Assembly (NCBI GenBank): GCA_024195265.1
Contig: JAJLRJ010000002.1
Span: 52,640,251 to 52,704,250 of the forward strand
DNA: 64,000 nucleotides
Direction: 5' to 3'
Source: Dendrophyllia cribrosa
Taxonomy: Eukaryota > Cnidaria > Anthozoa > Scleractinia > Dendrophylliidae
How positions within the stretch are numbered: position 1 is the first letter of the stretch; each line of letters opens with the position of its first letter. The position numbers were made by a program, and so were the translations under genes. Positions 25,073 to 36,526 of the stretch are shown here, piece after piece. The notes below the pieces were generated by a model. It ran no database searches. It saw only the letters and a list, made by a program, of their open reading frames with translations, and was not told where the DNA came from.

Positions 25073-25207
25073 CTGGTTTACAACAGTCGTTCGCTTCCCG
25101 CTTCTCCATCCTCCGCCACCGGCTCCGGCAGTGAAAGCCCCAGATTGAGAGATCAACATTAAGGCGAAAAGAAAGCTAAGACAGAAGAATCTTCCCTTAT
25201 TGTACAT
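25073..25207 (-). CDS. Secreted prepropeptide gene B, exon 1 of 2
   Basis: Start ATG at 25207; the frame runs 45 codons to a CAG|gtatga donor in phase 0. Residues 1-24 are a clear signal peptide (hydrophobic FFCLSFLFALMLIS core) with likely cleavage after SGA. The mature N-terminus reads FTAGAGGGGWRS followed by GKR, the standard signal for dibasic cleavage and C-terminal amidation, so a 12-residue amidated peptide is predicted. The exon ends TTVVNQ without the Cys seen at this place in C, D and E. The promoter has a TATA-like ATTTAAAG about 100 bases upstream, the same spacing as in C and D. The frame is too short to be caught by length alone; it was found by its similarity to genes C, D and F. 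Confidence 0.8.
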
Positions 25208-25305
25208 CTTTCTGACTCCTGGATCTGCAGCTCAATGCGGTCCACTGACAACAACGCGCGTTCTTATTCGAAATGTCTGTAGGTCTTGGCTTGGTTCGCT
25301 TTCCG

Positions 25306-25313
25306 CTTTAAAT
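25306..25313 (-). promoter_or_regulatory. TATA-like box, gene B
   Basis: ATTTAAAG on the minus strand about 100 bases before the ATG, the same spacing as the canonical TATA boxes of genes C, D and F. Confidence 0.4.
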
Positions 25314-25519
25314 GCTGCGATCAGGACCCACTCAAAAGTGTTCGTTTCCGGCCGCTTCTTGTCGTTATGGTTCCAGCGAGTCTGGCTTATTGCATTTCCT
25401 CATTATTTCATGTGAATGTAGATAGGATTTTAAAACAATATGTATTTGAAAATAAATTACCGCACTCAAAGATTCCACGGATGGGGGAAAAAAAACGTCA
25501 AAGCATAATTATTTAGCAA

Positions 25520-26930
25520 ACAGAACTTCACCACGTGTTCTTCAGAAACGTCGAGTTTTTATTAGACTTTTATGATGTGCACAAATGATAGAAATTGGGA
25601 TTTTGGAACGCTAGTGATCGATTAACGCCAGGTAAGATATAGAACATCATTTCCTTCTATAATTATAATGGGATCGTCCATAATCTTGCAAATGGGTCCG
25701 AAAACACTTTTCGCGGAATGTTCAAGATTAAAGTCCCCGCGCCCCGGGATGTTATACATGTATTAAAAACTTACAAAAAGAAAAATATTAGTTCAAGATA
25801 GTCCGGCCTCCAACTGAGTCAAACGACTATTCTTATTTAAATTTTCTATTTGAAATAAACATCTACCCAGTTTGAACTCTATTAAAAAGGTAAAAAAAGA
25901 GAGTTAAAAGCAAATTACTTAATTCAGACATAAATACACATGGAATACTTTCACTTGAGAAAAGCAATTTTAGAATCAGTAATCTGCCGAGAAGTCTATT
26001 TATTTAGCAGCTGCACATTGAATCATAATATATGATATTCCAAGAAATACGTGGATGAAAGAAATAATTTGCTTCAATTTGTTTTATTCTATCAAGAATT
26101 GCAATTAAATTTCCGTGCTTTTTTAAACCTTCTCTTGATATTATAAAAATTATCGCGTGGCGTGTCGCCTTCCTTCCTTCAAACAACGAGTTTTCTATTC
26201 ATTGTAAATTTTATTTTTTTAAACAGACAAATGAAAAACTTACAATTGGCTTTATGCTTCTCAAATGTAAGTTATTAGTGTAGCTTGCATATAAATGTTT
26301 TCATTTTTTATGTTTATTTTTTAATCCATATCAAATAGTAATAACAACATTACGCGAATTCTTTCTTATGTAATTATCGGGTTGGCAAATTTCAATAAAA
26401 CATTTTAACGAGGTTCTGCTTAAAAATGGCTGCTGCTGAAGAAGAAAAAAGATCCATATATATATTCATTTATATATAGGCCAGAGCTTTCTTTCAATAT
26501 AGGTTCGGCCTTTGATTTTGTGCGACTGAGACTGATTCATTATCAGGGAAACAAATAGATATATAATGGAGAACTGCGGTAACTAATTGAGTCGTCATGG
26601 ACAATTTTGAGGGTTTTATCTATCCGTTTTAATGATTCTGGTGTGATAATTAGAGCGATAACTGCTTTATCTAGAATGTATACCTGCTGGTTTACAAGAA
26701 GAAAATATACTTTACCATTTAGTTTACGTTTTTTATTTCAGACGTCAATGCGTGGGAAGCGTTTGATTTTGAGATGTCAATCACAGCCTTTCTTTGAGGT
26801 GGAATCCTAATTAATGGATCAGACTGGGCTTCCCACAGAGATTTTAGTCCACTTTATTAATTTAGTTCCACTAGTACTCTTCTCAGAATTTTATTTACTC
26901 GTAAGCCACAAACTTAGTCAAGAACGAAGT
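25520..26930. other. Intergenic, no supported gene
   Basis: A strong acceptor-like tract (tttttatttcag at about 26730-26741) opens a 22-codon frame with MRGKR; no upstream exon was found, so it is not called as a gene. Confidence 0.3.
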
Positions 26931-26940
26931 CTAGCTGTGT

Positions 26941-27166
26941 TAAGGTGATATTACACGGGACGATTCGCAACGACGATTTTTAGCGCAACATGGGTGCGCG
27001 GACGATTTTCTTCGCAGTTTTTGCGTTGCGAAGTTTTTGAATCATCTTCTAAAACTTGCAACGTAAAAGCACGAATTTTACTCAAGTTGTTTCGTGTAAC
27101 ATCCCTGTCGTTAATTTTGTTTCGCTAAACATCGTCGTTAATCGTCTCGTGTAACATCAGCTTTAC
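26941..27166. mobile_element. MITE
   Basis: Inverted ends AGGTGATATTACACGGGACG and (reverse) GCTGATGTTACACGAGACG. Confidence 0.6.
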
Positions 27167-27906
27167 GCTGAAATCATTCGTAAGAATAAATAAGGCCATT
27201 CTCTTGTTGTTTCTTAGAAAAAAAGAAGGAATTGTTATGTTTGTTAATTCGTTTATTCGAATATGTGTCGGACATTTACAACAACTGTTATAAAATCAAA
27301 TAATAATTATAATAATTCAAAACGTTTTAACTTATGTAGAAGTTGTAAACAGTGTTGTAAACACTTTTTGCCCGAGGTATTGTCACCACTGATATATAGT
27401 CAATATTACAGGAAATAGCAACCTAAAAGATTTGTAATAACCAATTCAGGATTTTTTTCTGAGAATTAATTATTTCCGAAATAGAGGGCGGCGAAATTGC
27501 CAAAGTGTAGCCCATCGTCGACTCCATCTTTTTCCATCCTTTTTTTAATAAAATATTTAAAAATATTTAATTAACTACAATGGTGGACAAAATGCCTTGG
27601 AACAAACTAAAAAATGTACCAATATAACTCAAAATTGTAGAAGACCTGAAAAAAAAATCAGACCTACTGCTGTTTGGAATATTTGTTTCAGGACTTTTGT
27701 CTACCATTACACTGTTCTAATCAAAGGCTTCTATGAGGCAACTCTTGAATATAAAACGCTCTAAAACTTTACCAAAAAATTCATAGAGATTTCCAGTTAA
27801 CAAGTGTAAATAATAAAGTATGAAAATAACTCCGAACAACATCTTGCAGTACTCAATATTTGAGTCAACAACGAGGAGATAGATTGATAGAAAGATAATA
27901 TTTCGG

Positions 27907-28557
27907 TTTAAGGTGTTTCCCTAGAAATAAACGTTGACATAAGATTTTCTTTAAACTTTTCCTGATTGTGTCCCACGATATAATGATCCGAAATATGCAA
28001 TAAAAAGTATAGGTCACCAAGCTCGTTTAGGAGATAAAATTGTCTCAAGTTACCCTTTAAATCCTTGCAACTGCAGTTATCAAGCGAATGTTTATTCCAT
28101 CGGCTCACACTACGTTTCGCAGGAACAGGAAGCACAGCTTTAAAGTAATTATTGAAATAACAAAATAGATGCAATGTATTGACCAAAAGAAATAATTTGA
28201 TGTTTGTTTTATGGCAAAGGAACACGTCCTGAAAAGGTATTAAGTAAAAATATTCGTCGGGCGCGTGATCTCGAGGATAGAATTTCGTGTCCAGGAGCGA
28301 TGGCTATGTATATTTTTTTCGTGATAACTTTTTTTCTGACATGATTTTTTTAAAAGTTTTTAAGCACAAAGTGGAGTACTAAAAGAATGAAGTTAGGCAA
28401 GCTCGTTTAGGAGAAAACCACCGCTTATTTACAGAGGGAACTGAATTTTTAAAGGAAACCCTATTGCTTCGGGGTGCGCGCGCTCGTGCACGCGCAAATG
28501 ACGCAAGACATACGCAGAATTGATGCGCAATGCAATATCAGGGAATCACCTTAATTC
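27907..28557. mobile_element. TTAA-type MITE
   Basis: Ends TTAAGGTGTTTCCCT and, inverted, TTAAGGTGATTCCCT. CTCCTAAACGAGCTTG occurs twice inside. The 105-codon minus frame it contains is not a gene. Confidence 0.6.
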
Positions 28558-28967
28558 AAAACCATTTTCAAACGATGAACAAATTTACAAAACAAGCGTA
28601 TAGCTTATATATATTGCAAGAATTACAAACATCACACGCATAATTTTGTAAGGAATGAAATAAACAAAGAAAAGAGTCCTCACAAAGTTCTATGCAAACA
28701 ATGCCAATTCCTTATTAGCTTTGATCCCGGTGTCCAGGCAGGGTTTGACAGTTTTAACATAAAGGGATTCCAAGAAACAGAGCTGATAGAAATTACTGTT
28801 GGTCGCGAGAATTTAAGCATTGCCTTGTATAGCATTGTGGACGTGATGGTTTAGTTTGATATCACATCTTTTGTTGTTGATGGCATAATGTAGATCGTGT
28901 ATTTCAAGAATGTGTCTAAATTGTTCACAATTGTGTAGGAGACAGTGCATGGCTGAGTTGTGATCAG

Positions 28968-29352
28968 TAAAGCCCCTTTCCCACATACACGAATTTTCGT
29001 ACGGTCGATCACGATTTTGGAATTTTTAAAAATCGCGGTCTACCGTGGCAAATTGCGCGCGAATCACCAAGATGCTGTTGCGGTCGACCACGGCAACGCT
29101 ACGGTGGTACTACGATGCTACTACGAAGGTGTTACGTTTGTCTAAAAATTTGTTTGTGCTACGATGCACCACGATTTTTTTTGACATGTCAAAAAAATCG
29201 TGGTCCTTTCAGGTGTCGGCACGGTCCATTAAGGCGCACCACGAATTGCTACGGTCGACCACGAATTTCGTCCCGACGCCACTGCGATTTTTAAAAATTA
29301 AAAAATCGTGATCGACCGTACAATAATTCGTGTATGTGGGAAAGGGGCTTAA
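28968..29352. mobile_element. MITE with long inverted ends
   Basis: Ends TAAGCCCCTTTCCCACATAC-type in inverted orientation, then ACGAATT and CGATCACGATTTT on both sides; interior made of GGTCGACCACG words. Confidence 0.75.
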
Positions 29353-29778
29353 TTCCGTGTTCATCAAGACGGACTATAAGACAGCGATCCGTTTTGCGAT
29401 ATAACCGCTTTGCATCCCGGGCAGTGAAGTTGATAGATAGCATGCGACTTGAGGTTGAACGGGATGGGATCTTCTGTGCTACAGAATGATGGCTTTCAAT
29501 GCCCTATATAAAACCAGGAAATCAATACTATAATGGGTTAAAGACGCCACGAGTTCAGCCAGGAAAAACTAGACAATATATTTTCGTAACAAATTGTTAG
29601 ACTAAAAAATAGCCCATATTAAATTTTAACCATTAGTTGAATTTGACTTTCACTGAACAAAGTCTTGAAAGGAACTTTAACTTATTATGCTAGTAGTTAT
29701 CAATGAATATGAGTGCGCGAGAAACATAGTAGAGACTGTTTATAAGCATTAACTCTTCCCCGGATTATAGAGTCACTT

Positions 29779-30423
29779 TTAAGGCCGATTTACACGGCAC
29801 AACTTTGTCGCATGCGAGTTTTTGTAGCGCGCGCTGCTTGCGTCAGGCGAAAATTGTATACAACTCGCATCATTCCTCGCAAAGCGAGGTTTATAAATTT
29901 GTCGCGCGGTTTCGCGTGGAATCGCAAGTGGATCGCTGTAGGGCGATGAAATCTCGGTTTTCCTTTATATATATCGCGTTGGTGTCCTGCAGTTGCCCAG
30001 CAACAGAGGAATCGCGACCGCTGACAATGGCGCAGGTTTACTACCTCATGTAAGTCTATAGGAGCATGCTAAACAAAGATGGCGGACGGCAAACGGTACG
30101 CGAACCCTCGAAAGGACCTTCTACCAACGTTTTTGGTTTCAAAGAAAACAAAGTGGAAAGACGAAAAGCCTCATAAGCAAATCGAGACGTCACCAAAGGT
30201 TCTGCGAGACCACGTATTTCTAGTATAACATTGCATGTGGCTACGATTGTCGTAGGGGTTTAAAACATGTTTCAAAATCCTACAACTCTTTTCGTGTTGC
30301 ATGTAACAGTTGTGAGCGAGTTGCAGGTTGATTTAGACGACGCGATTCGTGTTGTATGCATGCCGTGAGCAGGTTGCATGCGATAGTTGTAGGTAAAAGT
30401 TGTACCGTGTAAATGGACCTTTA
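29779..30423. mobile_element. MITE
   Basis: Inverted ends AAGGCCGATTTACACGGCAC and (reverse) AAGGTCCATTTACACGGTAC. Confidence 0.65.
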
Positions 30424-30624
30424 AAAGCAAAAGTCATAAAGGAAATTTAAAAGTAATGTAATAGTTACTATATTATCAGTGCAAGGAAACTATTAAATGT
30501 GTGATTTTAGCGGCGAATTAATGGCCAGAATAAAAATCGATTGCAACTTGAAAAGTAAAGTCAGTAAAGGCTAAAATTTTCAAGTTGTTTCTGAGATAAA
30601 AAATTGCCCTGATTCGTTCTTCTT

Positions 30625-31361
30625 TTAAGGTTACAGTGTACCTTCAGATCGAAAATTTATTGAAATTTTTTTTTTTGGCGTCAAAATAAAGTTTACAGAA
30701 TGAACTTGCATCCAAAAAAAAATTATCGAAAAATAGTGAAAATTGACGGAGAAATGACGGTATAACTTTTGTGGGCGGAGTTTGTTTATGAAGCGATATG
30801 TTTTTCTAAGCGCTGTTTTCTCAAAGTTAATTTTTCGCTTGTAGGGGACACTTTAAAGAGCTACAACTCAAAGGGAATTTGTTCGATTTTCCTCAAATTT
30901 GGACAGAAGCTAGGCTAACATATAAACAACAAAAAGATGTCGGCGAATTTCTTATTTCCGAAAACTTTTTCGTCAAGAGCCATTTCCGTGCGATCACTCC
31001 AACTTTTTTTCTCCCTTTTTCGAAAATATTCTGTAACTTTTCACTGCCAATGAATATGGGAAATCGCCGACATTTTTTTTAGCGCTTCATGTCCGGAAAC
31101 CCGAGAACAAATCAAATTTTTTAATAGCAAAATACAATAATCGCTTTGAGTTATAGCGTTTTAAAGCTGATTCGGACGTTCGAATTTAGACGTCGTAAAA
31201 ATTCGACAATACATTTTATTTAATACCAAATGGTTTCCATATTTAGATAGCCAGCTCTATAAGCTTTAATTTGATATCTGGGTTTAGGTATATTAAGTAT
31301 AATCTTAAGACGCTAGAGTTGTTATACTGGAGACACCCCCGAAGGTACACTGTAACCTTAA
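30625..31361. mobile_element. TTAA-flanked MITE
   Basis: Perfect inverted ends TTAAGGTTACAGTGTACCTTC (21 bases, the TTAA being the target). No transposase frame. Confidence 0.75.
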
Positions 31362-31953
31362 GAATCCACTCCATTTCTTCTCTTCTTTTTTTTAGGTTCA
31401 AATAATTTTTTTTTTTGCGTGATTGAAGGTATACTTATCGGTAATAAATCAAATCCTCTTGACATATATAACCCCTTTAAGCCGCTTTCCTTGATGTTTA
31501 TATCAATTTCGTTCGTGACAACTTAGATATACTAAAACTGTTTAGCAAAATTACTTTTAAAAATTAACGCATTTCAAATAACAATCAAGACACTGCTTTA
31601 ATTTTCTTCGGTTTCCGCTCCACAGGGCAAGAAAGATATGGATCGAATGTACACTTGAGTAATATTTATTTCTGTTGACAAGTTCTTTTCCTTAGTTCTC
31701 TATCAGGTGCTAAACTTGGGAAAACTGAAAAACATCATCATTCTAGCTCTGTTGCTTGTCTACTTTGGGGAAATTGCAACTGACCATCTTTAGCAAAATA
31801 CGCATCTGACTTTTATACCTGCAACTACCATTCTTTTTATGTTTTTCTTCGTTTAAATTGAAGTGCTTAGTTCACTATAACTCGATAAAGCACGCGCGTG
31901 ACGTAAGGCTCATAATAACCGTTTTTATTTTATAAAAGAAAAAAAAAACTTGT

Positions 31954-32106
31954 TCCTCGTGCATTGTTGAGTTATAAAAGCACTTGGGAATTTTTAAGAA
32001 CACTCGAGAAGTGCGAGAAGCACTCGCCTTTGGCTCGTGCTTCTCTGCACTTCTCTCGTGTTCTTAAAAATTCCCGCGTGCTTATATAACTCAATAAGGC
32101 ACTCGG
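31954..32106. repeat. Hairpin/palindrome
   Basis: Arms of about 65 bases (GCACTTGGGAATTTTTAAGA and its inverse) with a 10-base loop (CTTTGGCTCG region). Confidence 0.75.
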
Positions 32107-32707
32107 CGCGTTTTTTTTTTATTTCTTTAGTAATACAATACAGTAACTACATAACGTTATCGTATACTCTCAACAACATGTAAATAAATTCTTTCAAATT
32201 GTTTACAAATATAAAATAAAACTGATGAGCATTAAACTATAAAGCCGGTTCGTTAAATAAAATCTGTCTGCTCTCAAAAATAATTGCTGATATCCATAAA
32301 CAGTGTACTTGGAAAAAGTTGACCTTTCTGAAAAAGCTCTTTAAAAAACTGATATCCGTTAATTGTGCGGTTTCGCGAATCCGATGGCCAATCAAATATA
32401 AAGCACAACTCAAGTAATCTAGGAATGTTTTCAGTAATATGAATGTTAGCAGTTATAGCTATGATATCGACATTGCCTACACCTAAATTAAAACGGCAAA
32501 TCAATTAAGTTTATGCTTCGGGGTTAATCAACGAAATGGTAAGATTCTGATAAAGTGTGTCTCGAATTCTAAGTAATTTTAAAATAATTTTAAAAGGATC
32601 CTCAAACTAAAGTCCAGCACTCAGACGTATAAAGTAGCCGTTATGAACGCAAAAATAAAGTTCATTTCGTTCAATTTTCGAATAGCTTTCGTTAAATGCA
32701 TGGTGAA

Positions 32708-33075
32708 ATAGGCCTTATCACGGTTTTTCCAAATTTTTATATCGGCCTGATAGCAAAAATCCATCGACACTACTGGAAAAAGCATCTCAAAATTAGTAAA
32801 GTGGCCGAGTTTAAAAGCGATATCTTTAAAAATAGTGGAGATATAGCTTCGCAAAGTCGGCAAATTTCACAGACGTTCGTATCTCGCAGCCAAATTTCTT
32901 GCCTACCGGTAGGCAAAAAAGTTGACTTTGCGGAGCTATATCTCCACTATTTTAAAAGATATCGCTTTTAAACGCGGCCACTTTACTAATTTTGAGATGC
33001 TTTTTTCAGTAGTGTCGATGGATTTTTGCTATCAGGCCAATATAAAAATTTGGAAAAACCGTGATAAGGCCTATT
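32708..33075. mobile_element. Foldback element beside gene C promoter
   Basis: Arms of about 160 bases (32708-32875 and 32918-33075) are near-perfect inverted copies, e.g. AATAGGCCTTATCACGG and GGAGATATAGCT. It abuts the start of the block shared by the gene C and gene D promoters. Confidence 0.85.
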
Positions 33076-33452
33076 AAAGCAGTGGTTCAAATTGGTCTCT
33101 CAGGAACCTACCAGGTAGATGTACCGCTTTTGATTGATCGATCCCACTGGCAAAACTGAGTCAAAGGACGTGAAGTTTTCTTGCCTCTGGTAAACTAAGA
33201 CAGAACTGTCAAAAATGAAATAAAGACACTGTACTAATAATCTTATAAAGTGAAATATAAAATGAAAATGGCGGACAAGGAAGCGAGGAAGCGGAAAGAA
33301 AATAGAGATACGATTTCAGTAATATATTGATGATTCATTGAAACACTTCGTAACAAAAAGATGAAAGTTGGAGTAGCCTTTTATTAATCCTTATCTTTGG
33401 AGTATTTAATTTTTTCTGAACGCAAAATCCAGCTGACCGGAGCTTGGTTACG

Positions 33453-33460
33453 TATAAAAT
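33453..33460 (+). promoter_or_regulatory. TATA box, gene C
   Basis: TATAAAAT about 99 bases before the gene C ATG. The surrounding sequence (GCTGACC-GAGCTTG before, TGTTTGGAG-TTCAC after) is shared with the gene D promoter, which supports a conserved core promoter. Confidence 0.75.
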
Positions 33461-33551
33461 AGACACCTCTTGTTTGGAGGTTCACGCTTTTGCCAGAATT
33501 TAACTTTCATCGGGCGTTCGGAGTTTCAAGACTACGTCAGATAGCGTTAAG

Positions 33552-33686
33552 ATGAACTCTAAGGCAATTCTTGTTCTTTTTGTTCTTATATCGTCCGAGC
33601 TTTTTCTTCAATGTGAAGCCTTCCATGCAGGAGCTGGTGGTCTAACGGTCGGAAAGAAACGGCGTGAGTTTAGTGGCTGTGTTGAG
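33552..33686 (+). CDS. Secreted prepropeptide gene C, exon 1 of 2
   Basis: The ATG lies 92 bases after a canonical TATA box; 45 codons end at GAG|gtaaaa in phase 0. The signal peptide spans residues 1-23 (AILVLFVLISSELFL core, cleavage CEA|F). The mature segment FHAGAGGLTV is followed by GKKRR, predicting an amidated decapeptide. After it comes EFSGCVE, putting one Cys just before the intron. The nearly identical arrangement in gene D (GGCVE at the junction, ATGAAC start context) shows that these two are close paralogs. The open frame runs past the donor into the intron, but the strong acceptor and homologous exon 2 at 35140 argue for splicing. The role is probably secreted peptide signalling or defence; this is inference. 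Confidence 0.85.
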
Positions 33687-33865
33687 GTAAAATGTTATCT
33701 TTTTATTTGTGTTACAACCGTGTTTAATACATGTTGTGCTCCAACCGTGTTTAATACATTTGGGATACTTGGCATATATCGGTTCAAATCTGGAGTAAAT
33801 CCTTGAGAACCAGGAATAAAAAACAATCCAAAACCTACTACAGTTCATAAAATTCAACCTTGTTT

Positions 33866-33970
33866 GGGGGTGCGGGGGAGAGGGGGGAGGGGGGAGGGGG
33901 GGGGGGAAGGGGGGAGAGGGGAGGGGGGAGGGGGGAAGGGGGGGGAGGGGGGAAGGGGGGGAGGGGGGAT
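33866..33970. repeat. G-rich purine tract in gene C intron
   Basis: Repeated GGGGGGA/GGGGGGAA words over about 100 bases on the plus strand; potential G-quadruplex. Confidence 0.85.
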
Positions 33971-34149
33971 GGAGATGTGCGTTGTTTAAATTTCACTTTA
34001 CTTATCGGCGAGTTTAAAGTCGTTTTGAAAAGTGGTTACAAAACGGTGGAGAGTATATCCCTAAACATTTCGACCAGGGTTGTAGACTTACCCCTACACT
34101 TGAACACACCGCAAGTTATCAGTAGCCAAGCACTATAATCAATTATCAA

Positions 34150-34345
34150 GACCTTGCATGGCCACTCACTACTGTCCAGTCAGATCCCTCCGTTCGTCGT
34201 CTGCTGTAGCGGTTAAATCACATCAACTTTAATATCAAGGCTCTAGAGCTTTTTCCATCGCTGTTCCTGAACTTTGGAACAACTTGCTTGTAGTTGATTG
34301 TGTGACAGTCCTAATGTTTTTTAGTCGTAGCTTAAGATTCGTCTC
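34150..34345 (+). mobile_element. L2/CR1-like LINE 3' fragment
   Basis: Broken translation contains RAFSIAVPELWNNL and a following SRSLRFV, the typical C-terminal end of L2-type reverse transcriptases. Dead fragment in the gene C intron. Confidence 0.6.
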
Positions 34346-34399
34346 ATGAAAATTTCTTTTAATAAATTGTTTTCTAGTTGTTTACCATTTACTCCACAT

Positions 34400-34585
34400 T
34401 GTCTCTCTACACCCACAGGTGTATAAATGGGTACCAACGACAAGTTGCAAGGGGTAACCCTGCGATGGACTAGCATCCTATTCAGGGGAGAGTAGCAATT
34501 TTCTTAGTTGCTTCATTATTGGTATTGAAACCAAGTTAAGCTTCGACCGTGTGGGCCACTGATGTGGCTAGTGTGCAACTTTTTT
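34400..34585 (+). mobile_element. SINE 3' part
   Basis: Shares AGGTGTATAAATGGGTACC and GTAACCCTGCGATGGACTA-type words with the SINE at 45935-46221; lacks the tRNA head. Confidence 0.6.
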
Positions 34586-34673
34586 TTCATTGCTTTAATT
34601 GACTCAGTGATCGCTAGTTTAGCTGCTATGTATCTGAGAATTATTAAATGTATTGAGATCTAGTCCATGGGCT

Positions 34674-35042
34674 ATACGGGGATGCTCCGCCCGAAAGGGG
34701 TACCTTTTTGAGGCTGACGGTATATGAAAGCGTAGGGATTTCACGAGTTGAAGTATATGAAAGTGTAGGGATTTCACGAAGTATAGGAAGGGGTAGGAAA
34801 AGCACGAGTTGAAGTATAAAAAAGGTAGCGAAAACTGCCATTTAAGTATTATAAAAAGCGCCTTTCAAAATATATCAAACAGACGCACGTAAAGGCTATA
34901 TGAAAGGGGTACCATTTTCAATGAAAGGTATTTGAAAGGGATACAATTTTCAATGAAACGTATATGAAAGGGGTACCTATTCTGTCAAATACGGTACATG
35001 AAAGGGTAAGGGTTTGGACCTTGGGGCGGAGCATCCCCGTAC
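34674..35042. mobile_element. Inverted-repeat element in gene C intron
   Basis: Ends TACGGGGATGCTCCGCCC, inverted on both sides; interior repeats TATATGAAAGGGGTACC. Confidence 0.75.
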
Positions 35043-35059
35043 AAAACATTGTTGAGTAC

Positions 35060-35080
35060 CCCTCCCCCCCCCCCCCCCCG
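35060..35080. repeat. Poly-C tract in gene C intron
   Basis: Run of C with one T interruption, about 60 bases before the exon 2 acceptor. Confidence 0.8.
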
Positions 35081-35139
35081 GAGTCCAAAGGTCACAAACA
35101 ACAGAGTTACCTTGCTCAGCCTACCTTTTTTATTTCTAG

Positions 35140-35235
35140 ACCGCAAATCGGCTGCAACGCTTGTGTACCATCGCTGAGACTGTCTGTCGTGAACCAATGA
35201 AGAGACGAGGAATGGACATGGCATCGAACAATTGA
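35140..35235 (+). CDS. Secreted prepropeptide gene C, exon 2 of 2 (terminal)
   Basis: The acceptor is an excellent pyrimidine tract (ctaccttttttatttctag). The phase-0 frame gives 31 residues and TGA. The core NRLQRLCTIAETVC aligns with gene D DRLQQLCTFAATAC; both keep L-x-x-L-C-T-x-A-x-T-x-C. Six residues later comes a basic site, MKRR, and then a short tail. Together with exon 1 the spacing is Cys-x10-Cys-x6-Cys, three cysteines in the region after the amidated peptide. The precursor is 76 residues. The 1453-base intron holds a purine-rich G tract, an L2-like LINE tail, a SINE tail and an inverted-repeat MITE. Confidence 0.83.
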   Translation, partial: TANRLQRLCTIAETVCREPMKRRGMDMASNN

Positions 35236-35545
35236 GCAACGAGGAAGAAGTGATGCCTTTTAAAAAGAAACTGATGTTGCTGAATTTCGAATATCCAAAA
35301 AAATGATGATTGTTTTTTTTTTCTCAGGGAAAATTGTAACTTATAAAATTGTAGTTAAGGTAAAAAACATCATGCTGCTGCATATCCAAAAATAAGAAAT
35401 TTGTTGATATTTAAATGATTAAAAGTGTACACGAAAAGACAAAGATATTGAATATGTCTGCCTGTCACGAAAGCAAATTTGATGATCCTGTCACAATTCA
35501 CTTCCATCCTTGTAATCCTGTACGCTTTGTCTCCAAACAACTACA

Positions 35546-35770
35546 GTGGCACCTCTATATAACGGCCCTGTATTAAGCGGCCACCCTTTCTTAAGCGGCC
35601 AGTTTTCAAAGTCCCGATTTTTCGCCCATACAAACGCTGTATTTGTTACCTGTATTAAGCAGCCACCTCTATTAAGCGGCCGCGGCCACCCTTTAGCAGT
35701 CCTTTGTTTGTCTTTCTTTGTTATTTTTACCTGTATTAGGCGGTCACCCGTGAATGGAAACTTAAAGCCA
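35546..35770. repeat. ATTAAGCGGCC repeat
   Basis: Repeated CTGTATTAAGCGGCCACC-like words; related to 3878-4050. Confidence 0.55.
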
Positions 35771-36024
35771 CATGTCATTTTACGCGGTATTTTATTGTGT
35801 TTAAGTTTCGATCCATCGTCACTAAAGAAATGACAAAGCTACTGTATAGTATAGTCATAGAAAAACTGTATATTGTAGTAGAGTAAAAGACCATAATTAT
35901 TGATTGTACCTTTACATAACGTTACGTTTATTCACCGTTACAGTTACAAGTTAGCAACCTTGCTCAAAGTAAGAGATCGCATAGAACCATGCCCGTCTTT
36001 TTATATGGTCATGGCTAGCGAAAT

Positions 36025-36165
36025 GTTTCGCGGACGCGACGTCGTGCAGGGATAAATCGCGAACGTGACGTCGTGCAGGATTAGATCGCGGGCGCGACGT
36101 TATTCAGGGTTAGATCGCGGGCGCGACGTCACGCAGGGCTAGATAGCGGGCGCGTATGAGGTCGT
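36025..36165. repeat. CpG-rich tandem repeat with GACGTC sites
   Basis: About four units of roughly 35 bases, GATCGCGGGCGCGACGTC-like, each with a CREB/ATF-type half or full site. Confidence 0.65.
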
Positions 36166-36284
36166 CCAACATGTGCGTACGATGCCGCGCAAGTGAACCG
36201 TAGTTTTATCTTATCAAGTCTTATCTGAGTAATAACACACATTTAAAATATTCAAAATGGAAAGAGAAAGCTTTAAATAATTAC

Positions 36285-36337
36285 TGACCCTCATAAAATC
36301 CTATTGTTCTCTCTCTGCATTATATCGGCGATTTCAG
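36285..36337. repeat. Left terminal inverted repeat of the Crypton-like element
   Basis: 53 bases, reverse complement of 38527-38579 with one mismatch. Confidence 0.8.
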
Positions 36338-36472
36338 CCTGAGAAGGTATACATATTCAGTCTAGTCCAAGTTTCTGAGGAAAACGGAGGCGGTCCTTTT
36401 TGTTAGCAGGGAAATTAGCAGGGGTAATCCTAAACGAGCTAAAACGCTCAATATTTCAGTGGGCTGACTGCA

Positions 36473-36526
36473 CTGCAATATTTTTAATATTGCAGCCTGC
36501 TCACGGCAATATTTTTAATATTGCAG
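36473..36526. repeat. Paired palindromes inside the Crypton-like element
   Basis: CTGCAATATT-TTT-AATATTGCAG at 36473-36495 and a near-copy at 36506-36526, about 32 bases apart. Could be recombinase-binding sites; that is a guess from symmetry and location. Confidence 0.45.

Noticed and set aside
27908..28225. 105-codon minus frame with CSCKDL, superficially endothelin-like
   Set aside because: No ATG at its start, only one Cys-x-Cys, and it lies in a TTAA-type MITE with a repeated internal word.
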